Part shown: piece by piece, positions 54,432 through 64,000 of the stretch | Layout: each line of letters opens with the position of its first letter | Position numbering within the stretch: position 1 is the stretch's first letter | Assembly (NCBI GenBank): GCA_902517455.1 | Contig: CABYCN010000001.1 | Span: forward strand, 1-64,000 | Source: an uncultured Pelagibacteraceae bacterium | Lineage (GTDB): Bacteria; Pseudomonadota; Alphaproteobacteria; Pelagibacterales; Pelagibacteraceae | Direction of reading: 5' to 3' | DNA: 64,000 nucleotides | Position numbers and translations under genes: made by a program | The notes under the pieces: generated by a model | Seen by the model: only the letters and a program-made list of their open reading frames with translations | Told to the model about the DNA's origin: nothing | Databases searched by the model: none

Positions 54432-55236
54432 TTTTATTAGCAAAATTTAGATATATTTTTGAAATTTCATGAAAAGGATTCGTTACAACTATAGGCCTTC
54501 CTTCATCACTATATTTTCCAATATCAGGATTAATTGGTATTTCTCCCAAAAATTCTTTTTTAAATTTCTCTGCTGTCCTTTTAACTCCACCTTCTCCAAA
54601 AATTTTGTATTTTTTTCCATCGTCTCCAACAAAAAAACTCATGTTATCAACTAGACCTAAAATCCTCACTCCAAGTTTATCAAACATCTTAATTCCTCTA
54701 ACGACGTCTAATAAGGCAACCTCTTGAGGTGTTGAAACTATAATTACTCCATCCATTTTAATTTCTTGAGAAAAAGTTAATTGCGTATCTCCAGTCCCTG
54801 GAGGCATATCCACAATTATAAAATCTAAATCTTTCCAATTAACTTTTTGTGTAAAAGTTTTGATTGCACTCGTCACCATTGGCCCTCGCCATATCATGGG
54901 TGTTTGTTGATCTGCCAAAAAACCAATAGACATACACTGGATATCATACTTAGTTAGTGGCTCAAGTTTTTGTCCATCACTTTTAGGTTTTTCATTTATT
55001 CCAAGCATTTTAGGCACAGAAGGTCCGTAAATATCTGCATCTAACAGTCCAACTTTACATCCAACATTCTTCAATGCCAGGGCTAGATTTGTTGCAAAAG
55101 TAGATTTTCCAACTCCACCTTTTGCACTAGAAATCGCTATGGTAAATTTTGTTCCATTGATTGGATTTTTCTCAGGGGTTTTTTTGCTTAATTTAGCACG
55201 CATTGCGTCACTAAATTCTGGTTTTTCTTTTGGCAT
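54412..55236 (-). CDS. Mrp/ApbC-family Fe-S cluster carrier ATPase
   Basis: [47 protein letters not shown]...[15 protein letters not shown]. Confidence 0.95.
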   Translation of the reverse strand: MPKEKPEFSDAMRAKLSKKTPEKNPINGTKFTIAISSAKGGVGKSTFATNLALALKNVGCKVGLLDADIYGPSVPKMLGINEKPKSDGQKLEPLTKYDIQCMSIGFLADQQTPMIWRGPMVTSAIKTFTQKVNWKDLDFIIVDMPPGTGDTQLTFSQEIKMDGVIIVSTPQEVALLDVVRGIKMFDKLGVRILGLVDNMSFFVGDDGKKYKIFGEGGVKRTAEKFKKEFLGEIPINPDIGKYSDEGRPIVVTNPFHEISKIYLNFANKIKSTYL

Positions 55237-55287
55237 TTTTAGATCTTAACTTGTTTTTCTTCATAAAGACATTATATAGATTGCCGT

Positions 55288-56391
55288 ATGTCAGATGATT
55301 TTAGGCAAAGAGGTGGAAGCCCTTGGGGAAGCCCCCCGGGAGGTGGAAGTGGTAATGGCTCAGGAAGAGGCCCAACACCACCAGATATTGAAAAAATTAT
55401 AAGAGAATTTCAAGAAAAAATTAGAAAATTTTTACCAGGAAACGGTTCTTCTGGAGGCAAACAAGCTATTTTAGTTTTAATTATTCTAGGTTTCATATGG
55501 TTAGCAAGTGGACTTTATAGAGTTTTACCAGATGAACAAGGAGTTGTTCTAAGATTTGGTAAGTTTGTAAAAACGACACAACCTGGATTAAATTATCACA
55601 TACCTTTTCCAGTTGAGTCAGTGCTTACACCAAAAGTTACAAAAGTTAACAGAATAGATATTGGTTTTAGGTCAGAGAGGGATAGCGGATTTTCTTCTTC
55701 AGGAGGGGTAGCAGATGTACCACAAGAAAGCTTAATGCTTACTGGAGACGAAAATATAGTAAACATAGATTTTTCAGTTTTTTGGGTAATTAAAGATGCA
55801 GGAAATTTTTTATTCAAGATCCAAGATCCGGAGGGTACCGTTAAAGCTGCAGCTGAAACAGCAATGAGAGAGGTGATTGCTAGATCTAATATTCAACCTA
55901 TTTTAACAGAGGGTAGATCAGTAATAGAGACTGATACACAAGAAATAATCCAAAAAATTTTAGATGAATATACTAGTGGAATTCAAATTACTCAGGTTCA
56001 AACCCAAAAAGCTGATCCACCAGATCAAGTTATTGATGCATTTAGAGATGTTCAAGCTGCAAGAGCTGATATGGAGAGATCAAAAAACGAGGCTGAAGCT
56101 TATGCTAATGATGTAATTCCAAGAGCAAGAGGAGAAGCACAAAAAATTCTTCAAGCCGCAGAGGCTTACAAAAAAGAGGTTGTTGCGAAAGCAGAAGGTG
56201 AAGCAAGTAGGTTTTTGGCAATCTATAACGAATATAAATTGGCTAAATCAGTAACTCAAGAAAGAATGTACTTAGAAACTATGGAAAAAGTTTTGGCTGA
56301 TATTGATAAAGTAATTATTGAGAAAAATGCAGGCTCAGGTGTTGTACCTTACCTTCCATTACCTGAATTAAAAAAGAAAGCGACTAATTAA
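55288..56391 (+). CDS. hflK: HflK
   Basis: Gly-rich N-terminus, TM, band-7/SPFH domain (LPDEQGVVLRFGKFVKTTQPGLNYHIPFPVE); followed by hflC. Confidence 0.95.
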   Translation: MSDDFRQRGGSPWGSPPGGGSGNGSGRGPTPPDIEKIIREFQEKIRKFLPGNGSSGGKQAILVLIILGFIWLASGLYRVLPDEQGVVLRFGKFVKTTQPGLNYHIPFPVESVLTPKVTKVNRIDIGFRSERDSGFSSSGGVADVPQESLMLTGDENIVNIDFSVFWVIKDAGNFLFKIQDPEGTVKAAAETAMREVIARSNIQPILTEGRSVIETDTQEIIQKILDEYTSGIQITQVQTQKADPPDQVIDAFRDVQAARADMERSKNEAEAYANDVIPRARGEAQKILQAAEAYKKEVVAKAEGEASRFLAIYNEYKLAKSVTQERMYLETMEKVLADIDKVIIEKNAGSGVVPYLPLPELKKKATN

Positions 56392-57261
56392 ATGAAAACA
56401 GGAAAAATTATTGCCGGAATAATTGTTTTACTTGCAGCTACGGCATTCTTTTCAATTTTTATAGTTAAAGAAGTAAATCAAGCTATTGTTCTCCAGTTTG
56501 GTGACCCTAAAAGAATTATTTCTAAACCTGGACTAAATTTTAAGATCCCATTTATACAAAACGTAGTTTTTTTAGATAAAAGAATTTTAAACTTAGATAC
56601 TCCACCAGAGGAAGTTATTGCTTCTGATCAAAAAAGACTAATCGTAGACGCTTTTGCAAGATTTCAAATTATTGATCCTCTAAAATTTTATATTTCAGTG
56701 GGAAATGAAAGAGTTGCAAGATCTAGATTAGCAACAATTATAAATTCTCGTATAAGAAACGTTTTAGGTCAACAGGAACTTCAGACACTTTTATCGGAAG
56801 ATCGAACCAAGCAAATGGCTTTAATTCAAGAGGGTGTAAATAATGAAGCTGAGAATTTTGGTATCAAAATTAATGATGTAAGAATTAAAAGGGCAGACTT
56901 ACCTCAAGCTAACAGTGATGCAATTTTTAGAAGAATGCAGACAGAAAGAGAGAGAGAAGCAAAAGAATTTAGAGCAAGAGGAGCAGAGATGGCTGTAACC
57001 ATCACCTCAACTGCAGATAAAGAAGTGACCGTAATACTAGCTGATGCTCAAAAAAAATCAGAAATAATGAAGGGTGAAGGGGATGGTAAAAGAAATAATA
57101 TTTTTGCTGGTGCTTTTGGTCAAGATCCTGAATTTTTTGCATTCTATAGAGCTATGCAAGCTTATGAAAAAGCTTTAATTGGTGGTGAAACATCATTGAT
57201 ATTATCGCCAGATAGTGAATTTTTTAAATTTTTTGGAAATATCAAGCCTGAGTCAAATTAA
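56392..57261 (+). CDS. hflC: HflC
   Basis: SPFH domain (VKEVNQAIVLQFGDPKRIISKPGLNFKIPFIQNVVFLDKRILNLDTPPEEVIASDQKRLIVDAFARF). Confidence 0.95.
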   Translation: MKTGKIIAGIIVLLAATAFFSIFIVKEVNQAIVLQFGDPKRIISKPGLNFKIPFIQNVVFLDKRILNLDTPPEEVIASDQKRLIVDAFARFQIIDPLKFYISVGNERVARSRLATIINSRIRNVLGQQELQTLLSEDRTKQMALIQEGVNNEAENFGIKINDVRIKRADLPQANSDAIFRRMQTEREREAKEFRARGAEMAVTITSTADKEVTVILADAQKKSEIMKGEGDGKRNNIFAGAFGQDPEFFAFYRAMQAYEKALIGGETSLILSPDSEFFKFFGNIKPESN

Positions 57262-57269
57262 ATTTTTAA

Positions 57270-57455
57270 ATGAATGAGATGATCATAGCTTTTGGTCTAT
57301 TTCTATTTATTGAGGGTATTTTATATGCAATATTTCCATCGAGAATGAAAAGTATGCTTAAAAGATTAGAATTAATAAAAGAAAGTCAATTAAGAACTGG
57401 TGGATTAATTTTTGCAATAATAGGATTTGCTATAATTTACTATATAAAGAGTTAA
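57270..57455 (+). CDS. DUF2065 family small membrane protein
   Basis: 61 aa, GLFLFIEGILYAIFPSRMKSMLKRL, between hflC and the DegP-like gene. Confidence 0.8.
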   Translation: MNEMIIAFGLFLFIEGILYAIFPSRMKSMLKRLELIKESQLRTGGLIFAIIGFAIIYYIKS

Positions 57456-57456
57456 A

Positions 57457-58863
57457 ATGAAAAAGGTAAAATTATTTTTATTAGTTATAATAGCTTCTTT
57501 GTATTTACAAACAAATTCAATTTCCCAAAATTCGCCTGGATCCTTCGCAGATTTAGCTCAAAAATTAATGCCATCGGTTGTAAATATTTCAACTACAACA
57601 GTTGTAACTACTCAGTCTAATCCATTTCCTTTTCAATTTCCTCCAGGATCTCCTTTTGAAGATATGTTTAAAGAATTTGGCGCACCTCAAGAAAGAAAAT
57701 CAGCTGCATTAGGATCAGGGTTTATAATTGATGAAAAAGGATTAGTAGTAACTAATAATCATGTAATAAGTGATGCCGAGGACATAATTGTTCGTGTTAA
57801 TGGTGATAAGGAATTTAAGGCAAATGTTATCGGAGCGGACCCACTATCGGATATTGCCGTTTTACAATTAGAAACGACGGAAAAATTTATTCCTATAGAA
57901 TTTGGAGACTCTGATAAGGCAAGAATTGGAGATTGGGTCATTGCAATAGGAAATCCTTTTGGTTTAGGTGGAACTGTTACATCAGGAATTATATCTGCCA
58001 GAAATCGGTCTATTGGATTATCGAGATATGAGGATTACATCCAAACAGATGCATCAATTAATTCTGGAAATTCAGGAGGACCGTTATTTGACATGAATGG
58101 AGATGTGATAGGAATTAATACTGCAATCCTTGGAAGAAACGGTTCTATAGGAATAGGTTTTTCCATACCATCCAACAGTGCTAAAATAGTAATCGATCAA
58201 TTAATAAAGTTCGGTGAGACTAAAAGAGGTTGGCTGGGCGTTCGTATTCAAGAGGTGACTAAAGAGATCGCTGAGGTAGAAAAATTAGATGAGCCAAGAG
58301 GAGCTTTAGTTGCTAGTGTTGCCCAAAATAGCCCTTCAGAAAAAGCAGGTGTGAGAGCTGGGGATATTATACTTGAATTTAATGGAGAAAGAATACAACA
58401 AATGAAAGAACTTCCAATAATAGTTGCGAGAACTGAAGTTGGAAAAAAGGTTAAAGTTAAAATTTGGAGAAATAAAAAAGAAATTAGCAAAACAATCACA
58501 CTTGGAAGATTAGAAACTTCTGAAGATTTTAAAATCGCAGAAAAAATTAAACCTGAAAAAGAAATAAGGATTGAAAATCTGAAAATTTCAGTCAAAAAAA
58601 TTACAGATGAGGATATTAAAAATAGAAATTTACCAAATCAAACTTCCGGTCTAGTAATAACAAAAATTGATAATGACAGTCCATTAATCAATTCTATAGA
58701 GATTAATAGCATTATTTTAGAAGCTCAAAAGAAAAAGATAAGATTGCCAAATGACTTAAATAAAATTGTTAAAGAGGTTATTGATAGTAACCAAAAAACT
58801 ATCTTATTAGTAATTTATAACACTCAAAATCAGAGAAGATATATCGGCGTTAAATTAGATTAA
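57457..58863 (+). CDS. Do/DegP-family periplasmic serine protease
   Basis: GSGFIIDEKGLVVTNNHVI...DPLSDIAVLQLE...TDASINSGNSGGPLFDMNGDVIGINTAI; PDZ region. Confidence 0.95.
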   Translation: MKKVKLFLLVIIASLYLQTNSISQNSPGSFADLAQKLMPSVVNISTTTVVTTQSNPFPFQFPPGSPFEDMFKEFGAPQERKSAALGSGFIIDEKGLVVTNNHVISDAEDIIVRVNGDKEFKANVIGADPLSDIAVLQLETTEKFIPIEFGDSDKARIGDWVIAIGNPFGLGGTVTSGIISARNRSIGLSRYEDYIQTDASINSGNSGGPLFDMNGDVIGINTAILGRNGSIGIGFSIPSNSAKIVIDQLIKFGETKRGWLGVRIQEVTKEIAEVEKLDEPRGALVASVAQNSPSEKAGVRAGDIILEFNGERIQQMKELPIIVARTEVGKKVKVKIWRNKKEISKTITLGRLETSEDFKIAEKIKPEKEIRIENLKISVKKITDEDIKNRNLPNQTSGLVITKIDNDSPLINSIEINSIILEAQKKKIRLPNDLNKIVKEVIDSNQKTILLVIYNTQNQRRYIGVKLD

Positions 58864-58866
58864 GCT

Positions 58867-59775
58867 ATGGATTTAAAATCCAAAATTATTTTAATTTATG
58901 GACCTACAGCCTCTGGCAAATCAGATTTTGCAATAAAGCTAGCTAAAAAAATAAAAGGTGAAATAGTTAATGCTGATAGCATGCAGATATACAAAGAATT
59001 AAAAATTTTATCGGCAAGACCACCTTCAAAAAATTATAAAAAAGTTAATCATCATTTATATGGATTTTATAGTGTTAAAAAAAGTTTCTCCACTGGAGAT
59101 TGGTTAAAATTAGTTAATAAAAAAATTTTAGATTTAAAGAAAAAAAAAAAAGTACCGATAATCGTTGGAGGAACAGGATTATATTTTAAAGCTTTGACAG
59201 AAGGCTTGGTGAATATTCCAAATATTCCAATCAAATTTAGAGAAAAAGTAAGGTCTTTACATAAAAAAGTTGGATCAAAAAAATTTCATATTAAATTAAT
59301 CAAATTAGATCCACTAGCAAAAAAACATGTCGACCCCTCAGATACACAAAGATCCATAAGAGCTTATGAAATAAAATTATTTACCCAAAAATCTCTTTAT
59401 GAATGGTTTAAAAGTACCAAATCGAATTATGAAGAAAAAGATTTTTACAAAATCTATATTGATTTTCCAAGGAAAGAACTTCTCGATAGAATTTTAAATA
59501 GATCTCAAGAAATGCTAAAAAAAGGAGCTATTGAGGAAGTTAAAAGATTTTTTAAATTGAGAATATCAAAAAACAAAAGCGCCAATAAAGCTATTGGGAT
59601 TAAGGAAATCAGAGAATACCTTCACAAAAAAATTACAATTACCCAGGTAATTGAAAAAATATCAATAAAGACAAGGCAATATGCTAAAAGACAGAGCACG
59701 TGGAGCAGGGGAAATATGATGAGTTGGAATAAAATCAGTCCAAAAGGTCTTATTAAATTTTTAAAAAAAATTTAG
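58867..59775 (+). CDS. miaA: tRNA dimethylallyltransferase
   Basis: IILIYGPTASGKSDFAIKLAKKIKGEIVNADSMQIYKELKILSARP...IIVGGTGLYFKALTEGL. Confidence 0.96.
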   Translation: MDLKSKIILIYGPTASGKSDFAIKLAKKIKGEIVNADSMQIYKELKILSARPPSKNYKKVNHHLYGFYSVKKSFSTGDWLKLVNKKILDLKKKKKVPIIVGGTGLYFKALTEGLVNIPNIPIKFREKVRSLHKKVGSKKFHIKLIKLDPLAKKHVDPSDTQRSIRAYEIKLFTQKSLYEWFKSTKSNYEEKDFYKIYIDFPRKELLDRILNRSQEMLKKGAIEEVKRFFKLRISKNKSANKAIGIKEIREYLHKKITITQVIEKISIKTRQYAKRQSTWSRGNMMSWNKISPKGLIKFLKKI

Positions 59776-59828
59776 ATATCTCTTACTTAGCCTTGACCAA
59801 TTAGCACAACTTCAGCTAGATTGCATAA

Positions 59829-61594
59829 ATGTCTAAATTATACACAGGTGCTGAAATTGTATTTAAATGTCTTGAAGATCAAGATGTTGAATTTATTTTT
59901 GGTTATCCGGGAGGAGCAGTTTTACCAATTTATGATGAATTAAAAAATCACTCCTCAATTAAACATATTTTAGTAAGACATGAGCAAGGAGCAGGACATG
60001 CTGCAGAGGGATATGCAAGATCTTCAGGCAAACCCGGAATTGTTTTAGTTACCTCAGGACCTGGGGCCACAAACGTTGTTACTGCTTTGACTGACGCTTA
60101 TATGGACTCAATTCCATTAGTTTGTATTTCAGGCCAAGTACCAACTCATTTAATTGGCACAGATGCATTCCAAGAATGTGATACCACAGGAATAACTAGA
60201 CCATGTACTAAGCACAATTGGTTAGTTAAAGATATAAAAGATTTATCTAAAATTTTACATGAAGCTTTTAGAGTTGCAACGACAGGAAGACCTGGCCCTG
60301 TTTTAGTGGATATTCCTAAAGATATTCAATTTGCAAAAACAAATTATTTTAAACCTAAAAATGAAAGAAAAATAAATGGCAAAATACACAATAAGTTTTC
60401 TCAGGATGAAATTAATGACCTAATTGGTTTGATTTCTAATGCAAAAAAACCTGTAATTTATTCTGGTGGAGGAGTTATAAACTCTGGGCCAAAAGCGAGT
60501 GAGGCTTTAAGAGAGTTTGTTAGATTAACTGGTTTTCCTATAACGTCAACATTGCAAGGTCTTGGAGCTTTTCCAGGTGATGATAATCAATTCATAGGAA
60601 TGTTAGGAATGCATGGAACTTATGAAGCAAATAATGCCATGCATGATTGTGACCTACTAATAAATATTGGAGCAAGGTTTGATGATAGAATTACTGGAAA
60701 GATAGATGAGTTTTCACCTAAATCAAAAAAAGTACACATTGATATTGATCCATCATCAATTAATAAAATTATAAAAGTAGATTTGGCAATAGTAGGAGAT
60801 GTTAATGAAGTTCTTAAAAGTGCTATTAAAAAAATTAATAAAAAACAGAATGGTTCTAAGATTTCTAATAAACAGAAAATATCAAAATGGTGGGAACAGA
60901 TTCAAAAATGGAGAACAAAAAACTCTTTAGGTTATATAAATAGTAATGAATCAATTAAACCTCAGTATGCTGTCCAAAGACTTTACGAGTTAACAAAAAG
61001 TAAAGATACTTTTATTACCACAGAAGTTGGTCAACATCAGATGTGGGCTGCACAACATTATAAATTTAACAAACCTAATAGATGGATGACATCTGGTGGA
61101 CTTGGTACCATGGGCTACGGTCTTCCAGCTGCAGTTGGAGTCCAAATTGCGCATCCAGATAAACTTGTTATTGATATAGCTGGGGAGGCTTCAGTTTTGA
61201 TGACAATGCAAGAAATGTCAACTGCTGTTCAATACAATTTACCAATTAAAATTTTTGTTTTGAATAATCAGTATATGGGAATGGTAAGACAATGGCAGGA
61301 ATTACTTCATGAAAAAAATTACTCAGAAAGTTATTCTGAGGCATTACCGGATTTTGTTAAATTAGCAGAAGCTTATGGATGCAAAGGTATTAAAGCCGAT
61401 AATCCTGAGGATCTTGATATAAAAATAAAAGAAATGATTGATCATAATGGCCCAGTAATATTTGACTGCCAAGTAGATCCTAATGAAAATTGTTTTCCAA
61501 TGATACCCTCAGGAAAGCCACATAATCAAATGATTTTGGGCCCAAACGATAAAAAAGAAAATAAGATTTCTGGCAAAGGTAAAGCTTTAGTTTA

Positions 61595-61595
<1 letters not shown>
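59829..61595 (+). CDS. ilvB: Acetolactate synthase large subunit
   Basis: IFGYPGGAVLPIYDEL...VRHEQGAGHAAEGYARSSGKPGIVLVTSGPGATN...TTEVGQHQMWAAQHY. Confidence 0.97.
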
Positions 61596-63180
<1,585 letters not shown>

Positions 63181-63285
63181 TCCTCAAAATAGACCCAAAA
63201 AGACCAATAATATAAACTCAAATTTGACATTTATTTTGCAATATCACTTATAGATTGTATTATAGGTTTTCAAAAAAATTTAAAT

Positions 63286-64000
63286 ATGAAAGACAAAGAT
63301 AAAGTTTACATTTTTGATACCACAATGAGAGATGGTGAACAGTCACCAGGTGCATCTATGAGTGTAGAAGAAAAGATTCAAATATCTAGAGTTTTTGATG
63401 AGATGGGCATTGATATTATTGAGGCTGGTTTCCCTATATCCTCACCAGGGGATTTTGAAGCCGTAAGTGCTATCAGCAAAAGTATAAAAAATTCAATTCC
63501 TTGTGGGTTAGCAAGAGCTACTAAAAAAGATATAGACGCTTGTCATGAGTCTTTAAAATTTGCAAAAAGATTTCGTATTCATACATTTATTTCTACTAGT
63601 CCAGTTCACATGAAACACAAACTTAACATGACTGATGAACAAGTTTTAGCAGCGATAAAAGAGAGTGTGACTTATGCTAGAAAATTTACTGATGATGTGG
63701 AATGGTCATGTGAGGACGGCACAAGAACTAACTTAGATTTTATGTACAAAACAATTGAACTTGCTATTAATTGTGGGGCAACAACTATTAATATTCCTGA
63801 CACTGTTGGTTATTCAATACCAGAAGAATTTGCAAAGACCATTACTTCAATTAAAAATAACGTTCCTAATATAGATAAAGCAATCATTTCTGCACATTGT
63901 CACAACGATCTTGGTTTGGCTGTAGCTAATGCTTTATCTGGATTGTCTGCTGGAGTAAGACAAATTGAGTGTACTATTAATGGTATAGGTGAGAGAGCTG
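63286..64000 (+). CDS. leuA: 2-isopropylmalate synthase, N-terminal part (runs off window)
   Basis: My translation from 63286: MKDKDKVYIFDTTMRDGEQSPGASMSVEEKIQISRVFDEMGIDIIEAGFPISSPGDFEAV. Confidence 0.95.
   Translation, partial: MKDKDKVYIFDTTMRDGEQSPGASMSVEEKIQISRVFDEMGIDIIEAGFPISSPGDFEAVSAISKSIKNSIPCGLARATKKDIDACHESLKFAKRFRIHTFISTSPVHMKHKLNMTDEQVLAAIKESVTYARKFTDDVEWSCEDGTRTNLDFMYKTIELAINCGATTINIPDTVGYSIPEEFAKTITSIKNNVPNIDKAIISAHCHNDLGLAVANALSGLSAGVRQIECTINGIGERA

Noticed and set aside
58248-58595. 115-aa minus-strand ORF
   Set aside because: Antisense to the PDZ region of the DegP-like gene; no independent support.

Overview
The window reads as a 64-kb chromosomal segment of a very AT-rich, streamlined alphaproteobacterium. 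Gene content and order point to the SAR11 / Candidatus Pelagibacter clade; this is inference, as no search was run. Positions 1-7409 are the end of a surface-polysaccharide region: glycosyltransferases, a MraY/WecA-like transferase, an FkbM methyltransferase, a GDP-fucose pathway and an epimerase. It ends at a lone 5S rRNA with its own promoter-like sequence. The rest is dense core housekeeping: rpmJ, a small cytochrome oxidase subunit IV-like protein, split pntAA/AB/B, transaldolase, initiator tRNA-Met, rpsU, trcR, rpmE, suhB, efp, thiE, fba-pgk-gap-tkt, zapA, fthC, ymdB-like, yebC, a RuvC-like nuclease, tolQRAB-pal-cpoB, tilS, ftsH, folP, glmM, thiD, purA, rpoH, rluD, tRNA-Arg, an ABC-2 transporter, tsaC, xseB-ispA-dxs, aroC, pdxH, ispB, a SohB-like peptidase, glyQS, ppdK, thyX, mrp, hflKC, a DegP-like protease, miaA, ilvBNC and partial leuA. 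The most notable locus is 52.9-53.5 kb. It holds an unannotated, circularly permuted two-piece tmRNA on the minus strand, with a readable ANESYALAA tag, a 12-nt intervening segment and a promoter. The ORF track hides it under an over-extended thyX ORF. The terminal hairpin of this tmRNA is perfectly duplicated (27 bp) on the far side of a 64-aa membrane-protein ORF, next to the ppdK stop. No CRISPR array, transposase or prophage was seen.
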